Assembly (NCBI GenBank): GCA_910585385.1
Contig: CAJUDV010000035.1
Span: forward strand, 1-21,937
Length of the DNA stretch: 21,937 nucleotides
Origin: an uncultured Oscillibacter sp.
GTDB lineage: Bacteria; Bacillota; Clostridia; Oscillospirales; Oscillospiraceae
Direction: 5' to 3'
The notes below the pieces were generated by a model, which was given only the letters and a program-made list of their open reading frames with translations, did no database searches and had not been told where the DNA came from. Of this stretch, positions 15,333-21,937 are shown one piece after another. The position numbers and the translations under genes are program-made. Position 1 is the stretch's first letter, and every line of letters starts with the position of its first letter.

Positions 15333-16364
15333 TTATTTCTTGGCCAGGTACTTCCGCAGATCCAGAGCGACGGCCACGATGATGACCAGGCCCTGGGCGA
15401 TGAAGGTGTAGGCCGGGTCGAAGCGGAGGAACTGGAGGCAGATCTTCAAAACCTCGAACACCAGCACGCCGATGAGGATGCCGGAGACCTTGCCCACGCC
15501 GCCGTTGACGGACACGCCGCCGATGGTGCAGGCCGCGATGGCCTCCAGCTCGTAGCCGGTGCCGGTGGCGGTGGAGGCGCCGCCGGCCTTGGAACCGATG
15601 AGGAAGCCGGCCAGGGCGTACATCACAGAGGCCAGGATGTAGATGCGGATCAAAGTGGCGGAGACGTTGACGCCGGCCACCTGGGCGGCGTTCTCATTGC
15701 CGCCGATGGCGTACATGTACTTGCCGTGGCGGGTCTTGTTGTAGAGGAACCACATAAAGAGGCCCACCAGCAGCGCGGGGAGCAGCAGATAGGGCAGGAG
15801 ACGGCTGTACCGGCCCAGGACGCTGCTGAAGAAGTTGCCGCTGGCCAGGGCCCGGTAGCTCTCCTTGAAGCCGCCGATGGGCTGGTTGCCGGTGATGATC
15901 TGGCAGATGCCGTAGACCAGGGTCTGCATACCGAGGGTGGCGATGAAGGGGGGAACCTTCAAAAAGGCGATGACGCAGCCGTTCACCGCGCCGAAGCAGG
16001 CCATGATGGCCACGGTGATCAGCAGCGCGAAGACCCAATGCATATCGGGCATCCAGCCAAACACCCGGGCGCTGTAATCCAGGGTCTGCTGCATCATGGC
16101 AGCAAAGCAGGCAGCCAGGCCCACTTGGCGTCCTGCCGACAGGTCCGTGCCCTTGGTGATCAGGCACCCGGACACACCGCAGGCGATGATGAACCGGGGG
16201 GCCACGTTGGAGATCAGGTTGCCCACGTTGTCGGCGCTGAGGAAGTTCTGGCTGTTAGCCCAGGTGATAATGGCCAGCAGGATGATCAGAAAAATAATGG
16301 CGTGATCGGAAACGAATTTAACGGCGCTCTTGGAGTTCAGCGTCTTTCCCTTTGTCTCTCCCAT
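15333..16364 (-). CDS. mglC: Galactose/methyl-galactoside ABC transporter permease
   Basis: This 343-residue, very hydrophobic protein of the BPD_transp_2 (RbsC/MglC) family forms the membrane channel of the importer. It has about ten predicted helices, starting with AIIFLIILLAIITWA (about 24-38). The family motif CLITKGTDLSAGRQVGL and the cytoplasmic coupling region GCVIAFLKVPPFIATLGMQTLVYG match the MglC group, as does AIAACTIGGVSVNGGVGKV. ATG 16364 follows AGGAAAGAG. It lies 17 bp after mglA. MglC assignment over RbsC/XylH rests on the mglB-mglA neighbours and the gal genes downstream. Confidence 0.92.
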   Translation of the reverse strand: MGETKGKTLNSKSAVKFVSDHAIIFLIILLAIITWANSQNFLSADNVGNLISNVAPRFIIACGVSGCLITKGTDLSAGRQVGLAACFAAMMQQTLDYSARVFGWMPDMHWVFALLITVAIMACFGAVNGCVIAFLKVPPFIATLGMQTLVYGICQIITGNQPIGGFKESYRALASGNFFSSVLGRYSRLLPYLLLPALLVGLFMWFLYNKTRHGKYMYAIGGNENAAQVAGVNVSATLIRIYILASVMYALAGFLIGSKAGGASTATGTGYELEAIAACTIGGVSVNGGVGKVSGILIGVLVFEVLKICLQFLRFDPAYTFIAQGLVIIVAVALDLRKYLAKK

Positions 16365-16381
16365 AGTTATCTCTTTCCTCC

Positions 16382-17890
16382 TTATTCAAACTGGGTGGCC
16401 AGGGCCATGATGTTCTCCTGATTGGCCTCCTGCCCGTCGATGAAGCCGGTAACCCGGCCGTCGCACATGACCATGATCCGGTCGGACATGCCGATGAGCT
16501 CGCTCATCTCGGAGGAGATCATGATGACGCTCTTGCCCTGCTTGGCAAGCTCCGCGATGATGCAGTAGATCTCGTACTTCGCGCCCACGTCGATGCCGCG
16601 GGTGGGCTCATCCAGAATGAAGACGTCCGGGTCATTGGCAAGCCACCGGCTGATGAGCACCTTCTGCTGGTTGCCGCCGGAGAGGGACTGGATCTGGGTC
16701 TTGGAGGAGGGCGTCTTGATGGAGAGCTTTGCCACGTTGTCCTGCACCAGCCGTTCGATCTTCCCGTCATCCAGCATGATGCCGCCGATGAGGTACTGGT
16801 TCAAAGAGGCGATGGACACATTGTCCGCAATGGACAGCACCCCCAGGATGCCGGTGGCCCGGCGATCCTCCGTCAGCATGGCAATGCCGCTGTTGATGGC
16901 GTCCTTGGGCTGGTTGATTTTCAGCTCCTTGCCCTGGTATGTAATTTTGCCCGCGGTGTGGCTGCGCAGGCCGAAGAGGCCCTCCATCAGCTCTGTGCGC
17001 TGGGCGCCCACCAGGCCGGCCACACCCAGAATCTCGCCTTTGCGGACGGAGAAGGAGGCATGGCGGAAGCTCTTGGGATTGATGGAGGTGAAGTCCTCCA
17101 CCTCAAAGACCACCTCGCCGGGCACATTCTCCCGCTTGGGGAAGAGGTTGGAGAGCTCCCGGCCCACCATCTTGGTGATGATGAAATCGGTGGTGAGGCC
17201 CTTGGCGTCCCAGGTGCCGATGTACTGTCCGTCCCGCATGATGGTGACCTCGTCGCTGATGCGGAGAATCTCGTCCATCTTGTGGGAGATGTAGACAATG
17301 GACACGCCCTTGGCCCTCAGCTCATTGACGATGGTGAAGAGGGCCTCCACCTCCGCCGCGGTCAGGGAGGATGTGGGCTCGTCCAGAATCAGCACCTTGC
17401 AGTCCGCGGAGACGGCCTTGGCAATCTCCACCAGCTGCATCTGGGACACGCTGAGGCTGCCCAGCTTGGCCCTGGGGTCGTAGTTCAGGTGAACCTCCTT
17501 CAGCACCGCCGCGGCGTCCGCATACATCTTCTCATGGTCGATGGTGACAATGGGCCCCAGGCGCTTGGTGGGATAGCGGCCCACGTAGATATTCTCGCCG
17601 ATGCTCCGCTCGGGAATGGGCTGGAGCTCCTGGTGCACCATGGCGATGCCCTTGTTCAGGGCGTCCAGCGGTCCTTTGATCTGGACCTTCTCCCCCTCGT
17701 AAACCACCTCGCCCTCGTCCATGTGATAGATGCCGAACATGCACTTCATCAGCGTGGACTTTCCGGCGCCGTTCTCTCCCATCAGCGCGTGAACGGTGCC
17801 GGGGCGGAGGTTGAGCTGCGCGTGGTCCAGCGCCTTGACGCCGGGGAAGGTCTTAACGACCCCACGCATTTCCAAACGATACTCTGACAA
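16382..17890 (-). CDS. mglA: Galactose/methyl-galactoside ABC transporter ATPase
   Basis: This 502-residue duplicated sugar ABC ATPase has two halves. The N-terminal half has Walker A GENGAGKST (Lys44), signature LSVSQMQLVEIAK and Walker B VLILDEPTSSL. The C-terminal half has the degenerate Walker A GLVGAQRTELMEGLFG, signature LSGGNQQKVLISRW and Walker B VFILDEPTRGIDVG. One intact and one degenerate site is normal for MglA/RbsA. The start is a TTG at 17890, supported by the family-typical MSEY...LEMRG beginning and by an AAGGGGGG ribosome-site-like run upstream; the first in-frame ATG would remove 7 residues. The rare start and weak ribosome site after structured RNA suggest lower expression than mglB. 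Confidence 0.93.
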   Translation of the reverse strand: MSEYRLEMRGVVKTFPGVKALDHAQLNLRPGTVHALMGENGAGKSTLMKCMFGIYHMDEGEVVYEGEKVQIKGPLDALNKGIAMVHQELQPIPERSIGENIYVGRYPTKRLGPIVTIDHEKMYADAAAVLKEVHLNYDPRAKLGSLSVSQMQLVEIAKAVSADCKVLILDEPTSSLTAAEVEALFTIVNELRAKGVSIVYISHKMDEILRISDEVTIMRDGQYIGTWDAKGLTTDFIITKMVGRELSNLFPKRENVPGEVVFEVEDFTSINPKSFRHASFSVRKGEILGVAGLVGAQRTELMEGLFGLRSHTAGKITYQGKELKINQPKDAINSGIAMLTEDRRATGILGVLSIADNVSIASLNQYLIGGIMLDDGKIERLVQDNVAKLSIKTPSSKTQIQSLSGGNQQKVLISRWLANDPDVFILDEPTRGIDVGAKYEIYCIIAELAKQGKSVIMISSEMSELIGMSDRIMVMCDGRVTGFIDGQEANQENIMALATQFE

Positions 17891-17914
17891 TTCTCGGTCC
17901 CCCCCTTATTGTTT

Positions 17915-17984
17915 CCATCGGTTGACAAGGGGCAGCACGCCCGCCGTCTTTCCAATGGCCGTATTGCCTCTTGTCAATCGATGG
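17915..17984. repeat. Intercistronic inverted repeat (20-nt arms) before mglA
   Basis: Arms 17915-17934 and 17965-17984 are inverted copies matching at 18 of 20 positions (core TTGACAAG / CTTGTCAA), separated by 30 nt. In minus-strand mRNA the two differences become A/C mismatches. It lies between the hairpin at 17991-18026 and the mglA ribosome site. It may be an RNA structure, a protein-binding site or a remnant of a small repeat element. Confidence 0.6.
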
Positions 17985-17990
17985 TATGAA

Positions 17991-18026
17991 AATGGGGTGC
18001 GTGCGCACCTGCGCACGCACCCCATT
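17991..18026 (-). terminator. mglB-mglA intercistronic hairpin (attenuator/stabiliser)
   Basis: A perfect 16-bp stem, AATGGGGTGCGTGCGC (17991-18006) / GCGCACGCACCCCATT (18011-18026), has a 4-nt loop and is followed on the minus strand by TTCATACC. It lies 35 bp past the mglB stop. Such hairpins after binding-protein genes usually protect the upstream mRNA and partly stop transcription, giving more binding protein than ATPase and permease. Confidence 0.75.
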
Positions 18027-18061
18027 GCCTGCTGTTTCTGATTTTCAGGGTTCTTTCAGGA

Positions 18062-19117
18062 TCAGCCCATGAAGTCGGCCACGTTGTCGGGAGTAACCTT
18101 CACGTAGTCAACATACACGCTCTGCTCGCCGGAGGCAAAGGTCTTGCCGCCCAGCAGGGCTTCCATCTGCTCCACAGCGGCGGTGGCCTGACCCACGGCG
18201 TCGTTGAGCACGGTGCCGGTCATGTTGCCGTTGCTGACCTCGTTGAGGGCGGCGTCCAGGGCGTCCACGCCCACCAGGTAGATGTCCTCGTTGACTTTGC
18301 GGCCCGCGGCCTGGATGGACTGCAGGGCACCGATGGCCATATCGTCGTTGTTGCAGAAGACAACCTCAACCTGAGCGCCGAACTGGGCCAGGTCGTTGGC
18401 CACGATCTCCTGGCCGCGCTCACGCATCCAGTCGCCGCGGGTGAGGTTCAGCTCCTCAACCTCCTTGCCGGCGTCGGTCAGGGCCTTGACGGAGTACTCG
18501 GTGCGCAGCTGGGCATCGATGTTCTCGGGGTCGCCCTGGACCATGATGTAGGAGATCTTGCCGTCGCCGTTGATGTCGCCGCCGTTGGGGGTCTCCAGGA
18601 TCAGCTCGCCCTGGAAGGTGCCGGACTGGGCGGCGTCGCAGCCGACGTAGACCAGCTTGTCGTACACGGCCATCTGCTCGGCGGTGGGCTCACGGTTGAT
18701 GAGCACGGTGGGGATATTGGCGTTCTTCACCGTGGAGATGATCTGGTCGGCGGCGGAGGTCATGACGGGGTTGATGATCAGAGCGTCCACACCCTGAGTG
18801 ATGAAGGTGTTGATCTGCTCGTTCTGCTTGGCCTGGTCGTTGGCGCCGTCCACCACGGTGACGGTGTAGCCCTTGCCCTCCAGGATCTCCTGAAGCGCGT
18901 TACGATAAGTGGTCATGAAGGCGTCGGTGAACTGATAGATGCACACGCCGATGGTGCCGCCGGCCTCGGGGGCCGCGTCGGGAGTGGCGTCGGGCGTCGC
19001 GGCGGGCTCGTTCTGAGCGGGGGTGTTGTCGGCGGGAGCGTCGTTTTTGCCGCCGCAGCCGGCCAGAACGGACAGCATCATAACGGCGCACAGTGCAAGA
19101 GCGAAAATCTTCTTCAT
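18062..19117 (-). CDS. mglB: Galactose/glucose-binding lipoprotein of the Mgl importer
   Basis: This 351-residue lipoprotein has signal MKKIFALALCAVMMLSVLAGC (lipobox LAGC, Cys21), then a low-complexity Ala/Pro/Asp tether (about 25-52) and the type I sugar-binding fold. It keeps the MglB calcium loop (DINGDGKISY) and most sugar contacts known from E. coli: Asn in LINREP, Asp and Arg in IDAQLRT, Trp in GDWMRE, Asn in FCNNDD, Asp in GVDALD and Asn in VLNDAV. The position of E. coli His152 appears to be Asn (ENID). ATG 19117 follows AGGAGG by 7 nt. First gene of mglBAC, probably switched on by the YesM/YesN pair. Confidence 0.94.
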   Translation of the reverse strand: MKKIFALALCAVMMLSVLAGCGGKNDAPADNTPAQNEPAATPDATPDAAPEAGGTIGVCIYQFTDAFMTTYRNALQEILEGKGYTVTVVDGANDQAKQNEQINTFITQGVDALIINPVMTSAADQIISTVKNANIPTVLINREPTAEQMAVYDKLVYVGCDAAQSGTFQGELILETPNGGDINGDGKISYIMVQGDPENIDAQLRTEYSVKALTDAGKEVEELNLTRGDWMRERGQEIVANDLAQFGAQVEVVFCNNDDMAIGALQSIQAAGRKVNEDIYLVGVDALDAALNEVSNGNMTGTVLNDAVGQATAAVEQMEALLGGKTFASGEQSVYVDYVKVTPDNVADFMG

Positions 19118-19179
19118 CGTTGTTCCTCCTAGTAAATTTTGGTTCCTGTGCCCCGGGCGTCTTCCCAGAGGCGATTCCT

Positions 19180-19246
19180 ATTTTACTGGCTCCGGCGCAA
19201 AAAAACGATAGAAAAATCTTTGGTCTTGTATAAAAAAACTTCGTTC
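19180..19246 (-). promoter_or_regulatory. Probable mglBAC control region
   Basis: The 196 bp upstream of mglB contain an AT-rich stretch. Possible -10 boxes on the minus strand are TAAAAT (19185-19180) and TATACA next to a T-run (19226-19234), neither with a good -35 box. Repeated A7C runs (AAAAAAAC near 19198-19206 and 19232-19239) could be activator sites. A weak -35 fits an activator-dependent promoter, but no site is certain. Confidence 0.35.
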
Positions 19247-19313
19247 TTTCCTGTCGTGCGCAAATTTTCCGAAAATTCCGGCCATGGGCGGGCCGCATAC
19301 AGTTCACATACGA

Positions 19314-19346
19314 ACGGAGGCCTCCGGCAAAGCCGGAGGCCTCCGT
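19314..19346 (-). terminator. Terminator of the small lipoprotein gene
   Basis: A perfect 15-bp stem, ACGGAGGCCTCCGGC (19314-19328) / GCCGGAGGCCTCCGT (19332-19346), has a 3-nt loop and on the minus strand is followed by TCGTATG. It begins inside the stop codon of the lipoprotein gene and separates it from mglB. Confidence 0.75.
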
Positions 19347-19864
19347 CAGGGCGTCTCCCCCTGCCGCTCCAGGATGTCCCGGATCTTCTTCACCTGCTCC
19401 TCCGTCAGGTCTGTCTGCCCGCCGTCATGGCGGGCGTAGCCCTCTGTCAGGTTGACACCGTACCCCGTGCCGAACTCCGTGTCCACATTGTACTCCGGCA
19501 GGCACCGGCACACGTCTCCGCTGTAATCCAGATACCGCATCAGGTCCGTCAGGACCACGGAGTCGTCCCCCCAGAAGGACGCCTCCCAAGGCTCATCCCC
19601 CATCCGGGTCTCCCGGGAGACGGTGGTGATGGTGTTGCCGCAGTAGCCCGCCGCCTCGTGCTCTATCACGTTGTCCCCCTGGGACGCCTGATGGACGCAG
19701 GGCTTCTCCTCCGGGGCGGTCTCCTCCAGGGCCGGGGCCTCGGGCGCCGGCCCTCCGTCCGGGTTCGCTCCTCCGGAGACAGGGCCGCCGCTTGCAGCGC
19801 AGGCGGCCAGAGCCGCCAGCAGAATCAGCGCCGGAAGCAGGCCGGCCCCCTCATGCCGCTTCAT
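19346..19864 (-). CDS. Small lipoprotein of unknown function
   Basis: This 172-residue protein has a lipoprotein signal (LLPALILLAALAAC, lipobox LAAC, Cys22). A Gly/Pro/Glu-rich tether follows to about residue 55, then a short acidic domain of about 115 residues with further cysteines in CVHQ, YCGNT and CRC, and a helical C-terminal end (LTEEQVKKIRDILERQ). I do not recognise the family. The paired cysteines suggest disulfides or metal binding outside the cell. ATG 19864 follows AGGGGG; an earlier GTG (19894) has a poor ribosome site. It has its own terminator, so linkage to mglB is positional only. Confidence 0.7.
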   Translation of the reverse strand: MKRHEGAGLLPALILLAALAACAASGGPVSGGANPDGGPAPEAPALEETAPEEKPCVHQASQGDNVIEHEAAGYCGNTITTVSRETRMGDEPWEASFWGDDSVVLTDLMRYLDYSGDVCRCLPEYNVDTEFGTGYGVNLTEGYARHDGGQTDLTEEQVKKIRDILERQGETP

Positions 19865-19932
19865 TCTCAGATTCCCCCTCTTCGGTTTACTCACTTCTTT
19901 AGTCGGAATTTTCCCGAAAAAGGTTTCGCCGC

Positions 19933-19961
19933 TTGCGCTTTTGCGAAAAATTTGTTATACT
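19933..19961 (+). promoter_or_regulatory. Promoter of the NYN/PIN-like gene
   Basis: TTGCGC (19933-19938) and TATACT (19956-19961) are 17 bp apart, with an extended -10 (TGTTATACT). It lies 58 bp before the start codon. The 11-base string TGTTATACTAC is shared with the hpf promoter. Confidence 0.65.
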
Positions 19962-20019
19962 ACTAAAAATGCCCCGGTACGGGGGCAAAATTTGAACGGA
20001 AGAAAGAACAACACTGATT

Positions 20020-20619
20020 ATGAAAATGATTTTTTTAGTGGACGGCGACAACAACATCGGCACGGGTTTAAAGGGCATTGAGATGCTCTCCGAGCAGGAT
20101 ACCGTCCTGATCTTTTACCAGAAAGAGGGCCTGGCCCTCAGCAGAATCCAGAAGCTGTGCGCCGGAACCGCCGCGGACGTGCAGTACATCGAGAGCGTCC
20201 GGGGCGGCCGGAACTCCATTGATTTCCAGATCATTACAGAGCTGGGGGTCCTGGTGGGCCGCCGGGAGGCGGACTACGCCTACGTCATCAGTCAGGACAA
20301 GGGCTACGCCGCCTCCATCGACGCCCTGCGGGCCCGGTACGCCGACGCTTTTCAGGAGGTGGACCTGCGGCCCTCCATCGAGGACTGCCTCCACCTGCCC
20401 TTTATTCTCAAAGCCGCGAACCGCCAGGACCTGCGCAACGCCCTGGCCAGGGAGTGCGGCGAGGCCCAGGGCAGCGCCCTGTACAACCGCCTCAAGCAGA
20501 TCTTTCAGGGGCCGGAGGAACCCGCCGCCGAGGCGGAAAAGCCCGCCAAAGCCGTTCGGCCCCGCCGGGGCGGGCGGCGGAAAAAGAGCGAGCCTGCCCA
20601 GCAGGCTCCCGCGGAATAA
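20020..20619 (+). CDS. NYN/PIN-like domain protein, putative ribonuclease
   Basis: This 199-residue protein starts with a strand ending in acidic VDGDNN (Asp8, Asp10, Asn11-12). It continues through IFYQK, the central SIDFQIITELG (Asp69) and VISQDKGYAASID (Asp93), matching the spaced acidic residues of PIN/NYN-like nuclease folds that bind Mg for RNA cleavage. Residues about 165-199 are a low-complexity Ala/Glu/Pro/Lys tail with the basic patch RPRRGGRRKK, likely unstructured and able to bind RNA or DNA. The ribosome site before ATG 20020 is weak (GGAAG about 17 nt upstream); the in-frame ATG two codons later is an alternative. No antitoxin gene is adjacent, so I do not call it a toxin. Confidence 0.7.
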   Translation: MKMIFLVDGDNNIGTGLKGIEMLSEQDTVLIFYQKEGLALSRIQKLCAGTAADVQYIESVRGGRNSIDFQIITELGVLVGRREADYAYVISQDKGYAASIDALRARYADAFQEVDLRPSIEDCLHLPFILKAANRQDLRNALARECGEAQGSALYNRLKQIFQGPEEPAAEAEKPAKAVRPRRGGRRKKSEPAQQAPAE

Positions 20620-20641
20620 TCAGCGGAATGGCCGAAGGAAG

Positions 20642-20670
20642 CGGGGCGCGTCATGTGACGCGCCCCGTTT
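20642..20670 (+). terminator. Terminator of the NYN/PIN-like gene
   Basis: The stem CGGGGCGCGTCA (20642-20653) / TGACGCGCCCCG (20656-20667) is followed by TTTGATTT on the plus strand, 23 bp past the stop codon. The tip probably opens into a 6-nt loop. Confidence 0.75.
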
Positions 20671-20722
20671 GATTTCAGGGACCCACAGGCCGGAAAGAGG
20701 CGGCCCGGGGCCCTGGAATTCA

Positions 20723-21109
20723 TCAGTTGACCTGGTACGCCCCCCAGTCATAGCCGGTTCCCAGGGGATCGCTGTAGTAGACCTGAGGCACCTGATTGAA
20801 GGCAAATCCGCCGATCTCCGTCACACTGTCCGGCACGGAGAGGGTCAGCTCCCTGCACAGGGCAAAGGCCGCGCTGCCAATGGAGGTTACCGTGTCGGGA
20901 ATCTCCACGTAGGACAGCGCTCCGCAGTCCCCAAACGCCCCGTCCCCGATGGACGTGACGCCATAGGGGATGACCACGGACTCCAGGCTTCCGCAGTACA
21001 TGAAGGCGGAGCTCTTGATCTCTCTCAGAGACTGGGGCAGGTCAATGGAGGGCAGCGCCTCGCAGCTCTGGAAGGCCTCGCTCTGGAGCACCTCCACCCC
21101 TCCGCCTAT
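20723..21109 (-). pseudogene. 5'-truncated BspA-type leucine-rich-repeat gene
   Basis: The frame encodes about 128 residues of LRR_5 (BspA/Treponema-type) repeats: VEVLQSEAFQSCEALPSIDL, LREIKSSAFMYCGSLESVVI, VTSIGDGAFGDCGALSYVEI and VTSIGSAAFALCRELTL, then a short tail ending GAYQVN. Repeat similarity begins within a few codons of the ileS stop (21112), with no signal peptide or upstream repeats, unlike the usual large secreted proteins of this family. It looks like the 3' remnant of a longer gene. However, a GTG at 21091 has GGAGG 7 nt upstream, so a 122-residue cytoplasmic product translated by coupling to ileS is possible. The frame stays open back through ileS to 21454, but that part is ileS out of frame. 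Confidence 0.65.
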
Positions 21110-21111
21110 GG

Positions 21112-21937
21112 TTAAAACTCCGGCAGCTTCGCCACAGCGGCGGCGCAGCGGGCGCAGAGGGTGGGATGGGCGGCGTCGCCTCCCACAGAGGCGCTCTGCT
21201 TCCAGCAGCGCTCGCACTTGGCGCCGCCGGCGGGCTCCACGGCCACGGCCAGGGCCGCGCCGGTCTCCGCCTCCACCTGGGAGACGATCAGCAGGTCCGC
21301 CAGGGCGTCGGCGTCCATCTCCGTCAGGAAGGCGTCCTCCGCCGGGACGGTGAGCTTGACCTTGGCCTCCAGGCTCTTGCCGATGCGCTTTTCGGCCCGG
21401 GCGGCCTCCAGAGCGCCGTTGACGGCGTCCCGTACGGCAATGATCCTCTCCCACCGGGCCATGGCGTCCCCGCTCAGGGCGCAGTCGGTAAAGGGCCGGT
21501 TCATCTCGTTGAAGAGGACGTTCCGCCCGTCGTCGCCCTCCCTATGGGGCATGGCCTGCCAGATCTCGTCGCAGGTGAAGCAGAGGATGGGGGCCATGAG
21601 CTTGGTCATGGTGTCCAGAATCAGAAACAGGGCGGTCTGGGCGCTGCGGCGGGAGAGGCCGCCGGTCTCGTCGCAGTACAGCCGGTCCTTGATGATGTCC
21701 AGGTAGAAGTTGCTCATCTCCACCACGCAGAAGTCGTTGACGGCGTGGGTGACGGTGAGGAACTCATACTCGTCATAGCCCTTGAAGCACTTCTCTATCA
21801 GGGCGTTCAGCCGGGTGACGGCCCAGCGGTCCAGCTCCAGCATCTCCGAGGGGCTCACCAGGCTGTCGGGGTTGAAGCCCGTCAGGTTGCCCAGGCAGTA
21901 CCGGGCGGTGTTGCGGAATTTCAGATAGTTCTGGGAG
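21112..21937 (-). CDS. ileS: Isoleucyl-tRNA synthetase, C-terminal part (cut by window edge)
   Basis: About 275 C-terminal residues of IleRS, open to the right edge of the window. Visible are the end of the catalytic/anticodon junction (SQNYLKFRNTARYCLGNL), the helical anticodon-binding domain (FCVVEMSNFYLDIIKDRLY, then LMAPILCFTCDEIW), and the C-terminal zinc ribbon with CERCW and CARC cysteine pairs ending in KLPEF. The full enzyme attaches isoleucine to its tRNA and edits valine. The stop TAA at 21112-21114 abuts the leucine-rich-repeat fragment, but the C-terminal domain itself looks complete. Confidence 0.95.
   Translation of the reverse strand, partial: SQNYLKFRNTARYCLGNLTGFNPDSLVSPSEMLELDRWAVTRLNALIEKCFKGYDEYEFLTVTHAVNDFCVVEMSNFYLDIIKDRLYCDETGGLSRRSAQTALFLILDTMTKLMAPILCFTCDEIWQAMPHREGDDGRNVLFNEMNRPFTDCALSGDAMARWERIIAVRDAVNGALEAARAEKRIGKSLEAKVKLTVPAEDAFLTEMDADALADLLIVSQVEAETGAALAVAVEPAGGAKCERCWKQSASVGGDAAHPTLCARCAAAVAKLPEF

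Noticed and set aside
20020..20619. A toxin-antitoxin system based on the PIN-like gene
   Set aside because: No small antitoxin gene lies up- or downstream; the flanks are its own promoter and terminator.
20723..21454. A 243-residue fusion of an Arg/Gly-rich N-terminus to leucine-rich repeats
   Set aside because: The N-terminal 110 residues are ileS read out of frame. Only the part after the ileS stop resembles real protein.
1..21937. CRISPR arrays, tRNA or rRNA genes, prophage or transposase genes
   Set aside because: No regularly spaced repeats, no tRNA or rRNA sequences recognised by eye, and no transposase, integrase or phage structural motifs in any frame.

Overview
The window reads as chromosomal DNA of a high-GC gut Clostridia, most like the Oscillospiraceae (Flavonifractor/Pseudoflavonifractor/Lawsonibacter-type). 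The grounds are AGGAGG-type ribosome sites, sigma-A-like promoters, YesM/YesN two-component genes, a Firmicutes-type (class II) GalT and a long-form HPF. This placement is inferred from gene content and composition, not from a marker gene.

Layout. (1) 1-2860, + strand: a visibly less GC-rich block of three translationally coupled genes (ATP-grasp enzyme, metallophosphoesterase, extended SDR epimerase/dehydratase) ending at a hairpin. Its only promoter lies between two near-perfect 20-bp inverted repeats, the architecture of an invertible phase-variation promoter. (2) 2874-3500, - strand: hpf with its own promoter. (3) 3581-5647, + strand: a short promoter-terminator unit (possible small RNA), then a secreted, membrane-anchored M3 metallopeptidase. 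(4) 5662-19117, - strand: a roughly 13-kb galactose locus. mglB-mglA-mglC (ABC importer) lies upstream of a second transcription unit: YesN-type regulator, YesM-type kinase, membrane-anchored substrate-binding protein, a second MglB-like lipoprotein, galK, galT, galM. (5) 19346-19864, - strand: a small Cys-containing lipoprotein. (6) 20020-20619, + strand: a NYN/PIN-like putative nuclease with a basic tail. (7) 20723-21937, - strand: the 3' end of ileS, with a BspA-type leucine-rich-repeat fragment beginning right at its stop codon.

How the genes work together. Galactose (or glucose/methyl-galactoside) would be captured by MglB, imported by MglA/MglC, interconverted by GalM, phosphorylated by GalK and converted by GalT. 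galE is not in the window. The kinase/regulator pair and two extra binding proteins in the catabolic operon suggest that extracellular sugar binding is sensed through the kinase to switch on transport and catabolism. This resembles binding-protein/LytS-YesM/YesN three-component systems, but it is inferred here.

The most interesting item is the candidate invertible promoter at 8-133. The expanded galactose sensing module comes second.
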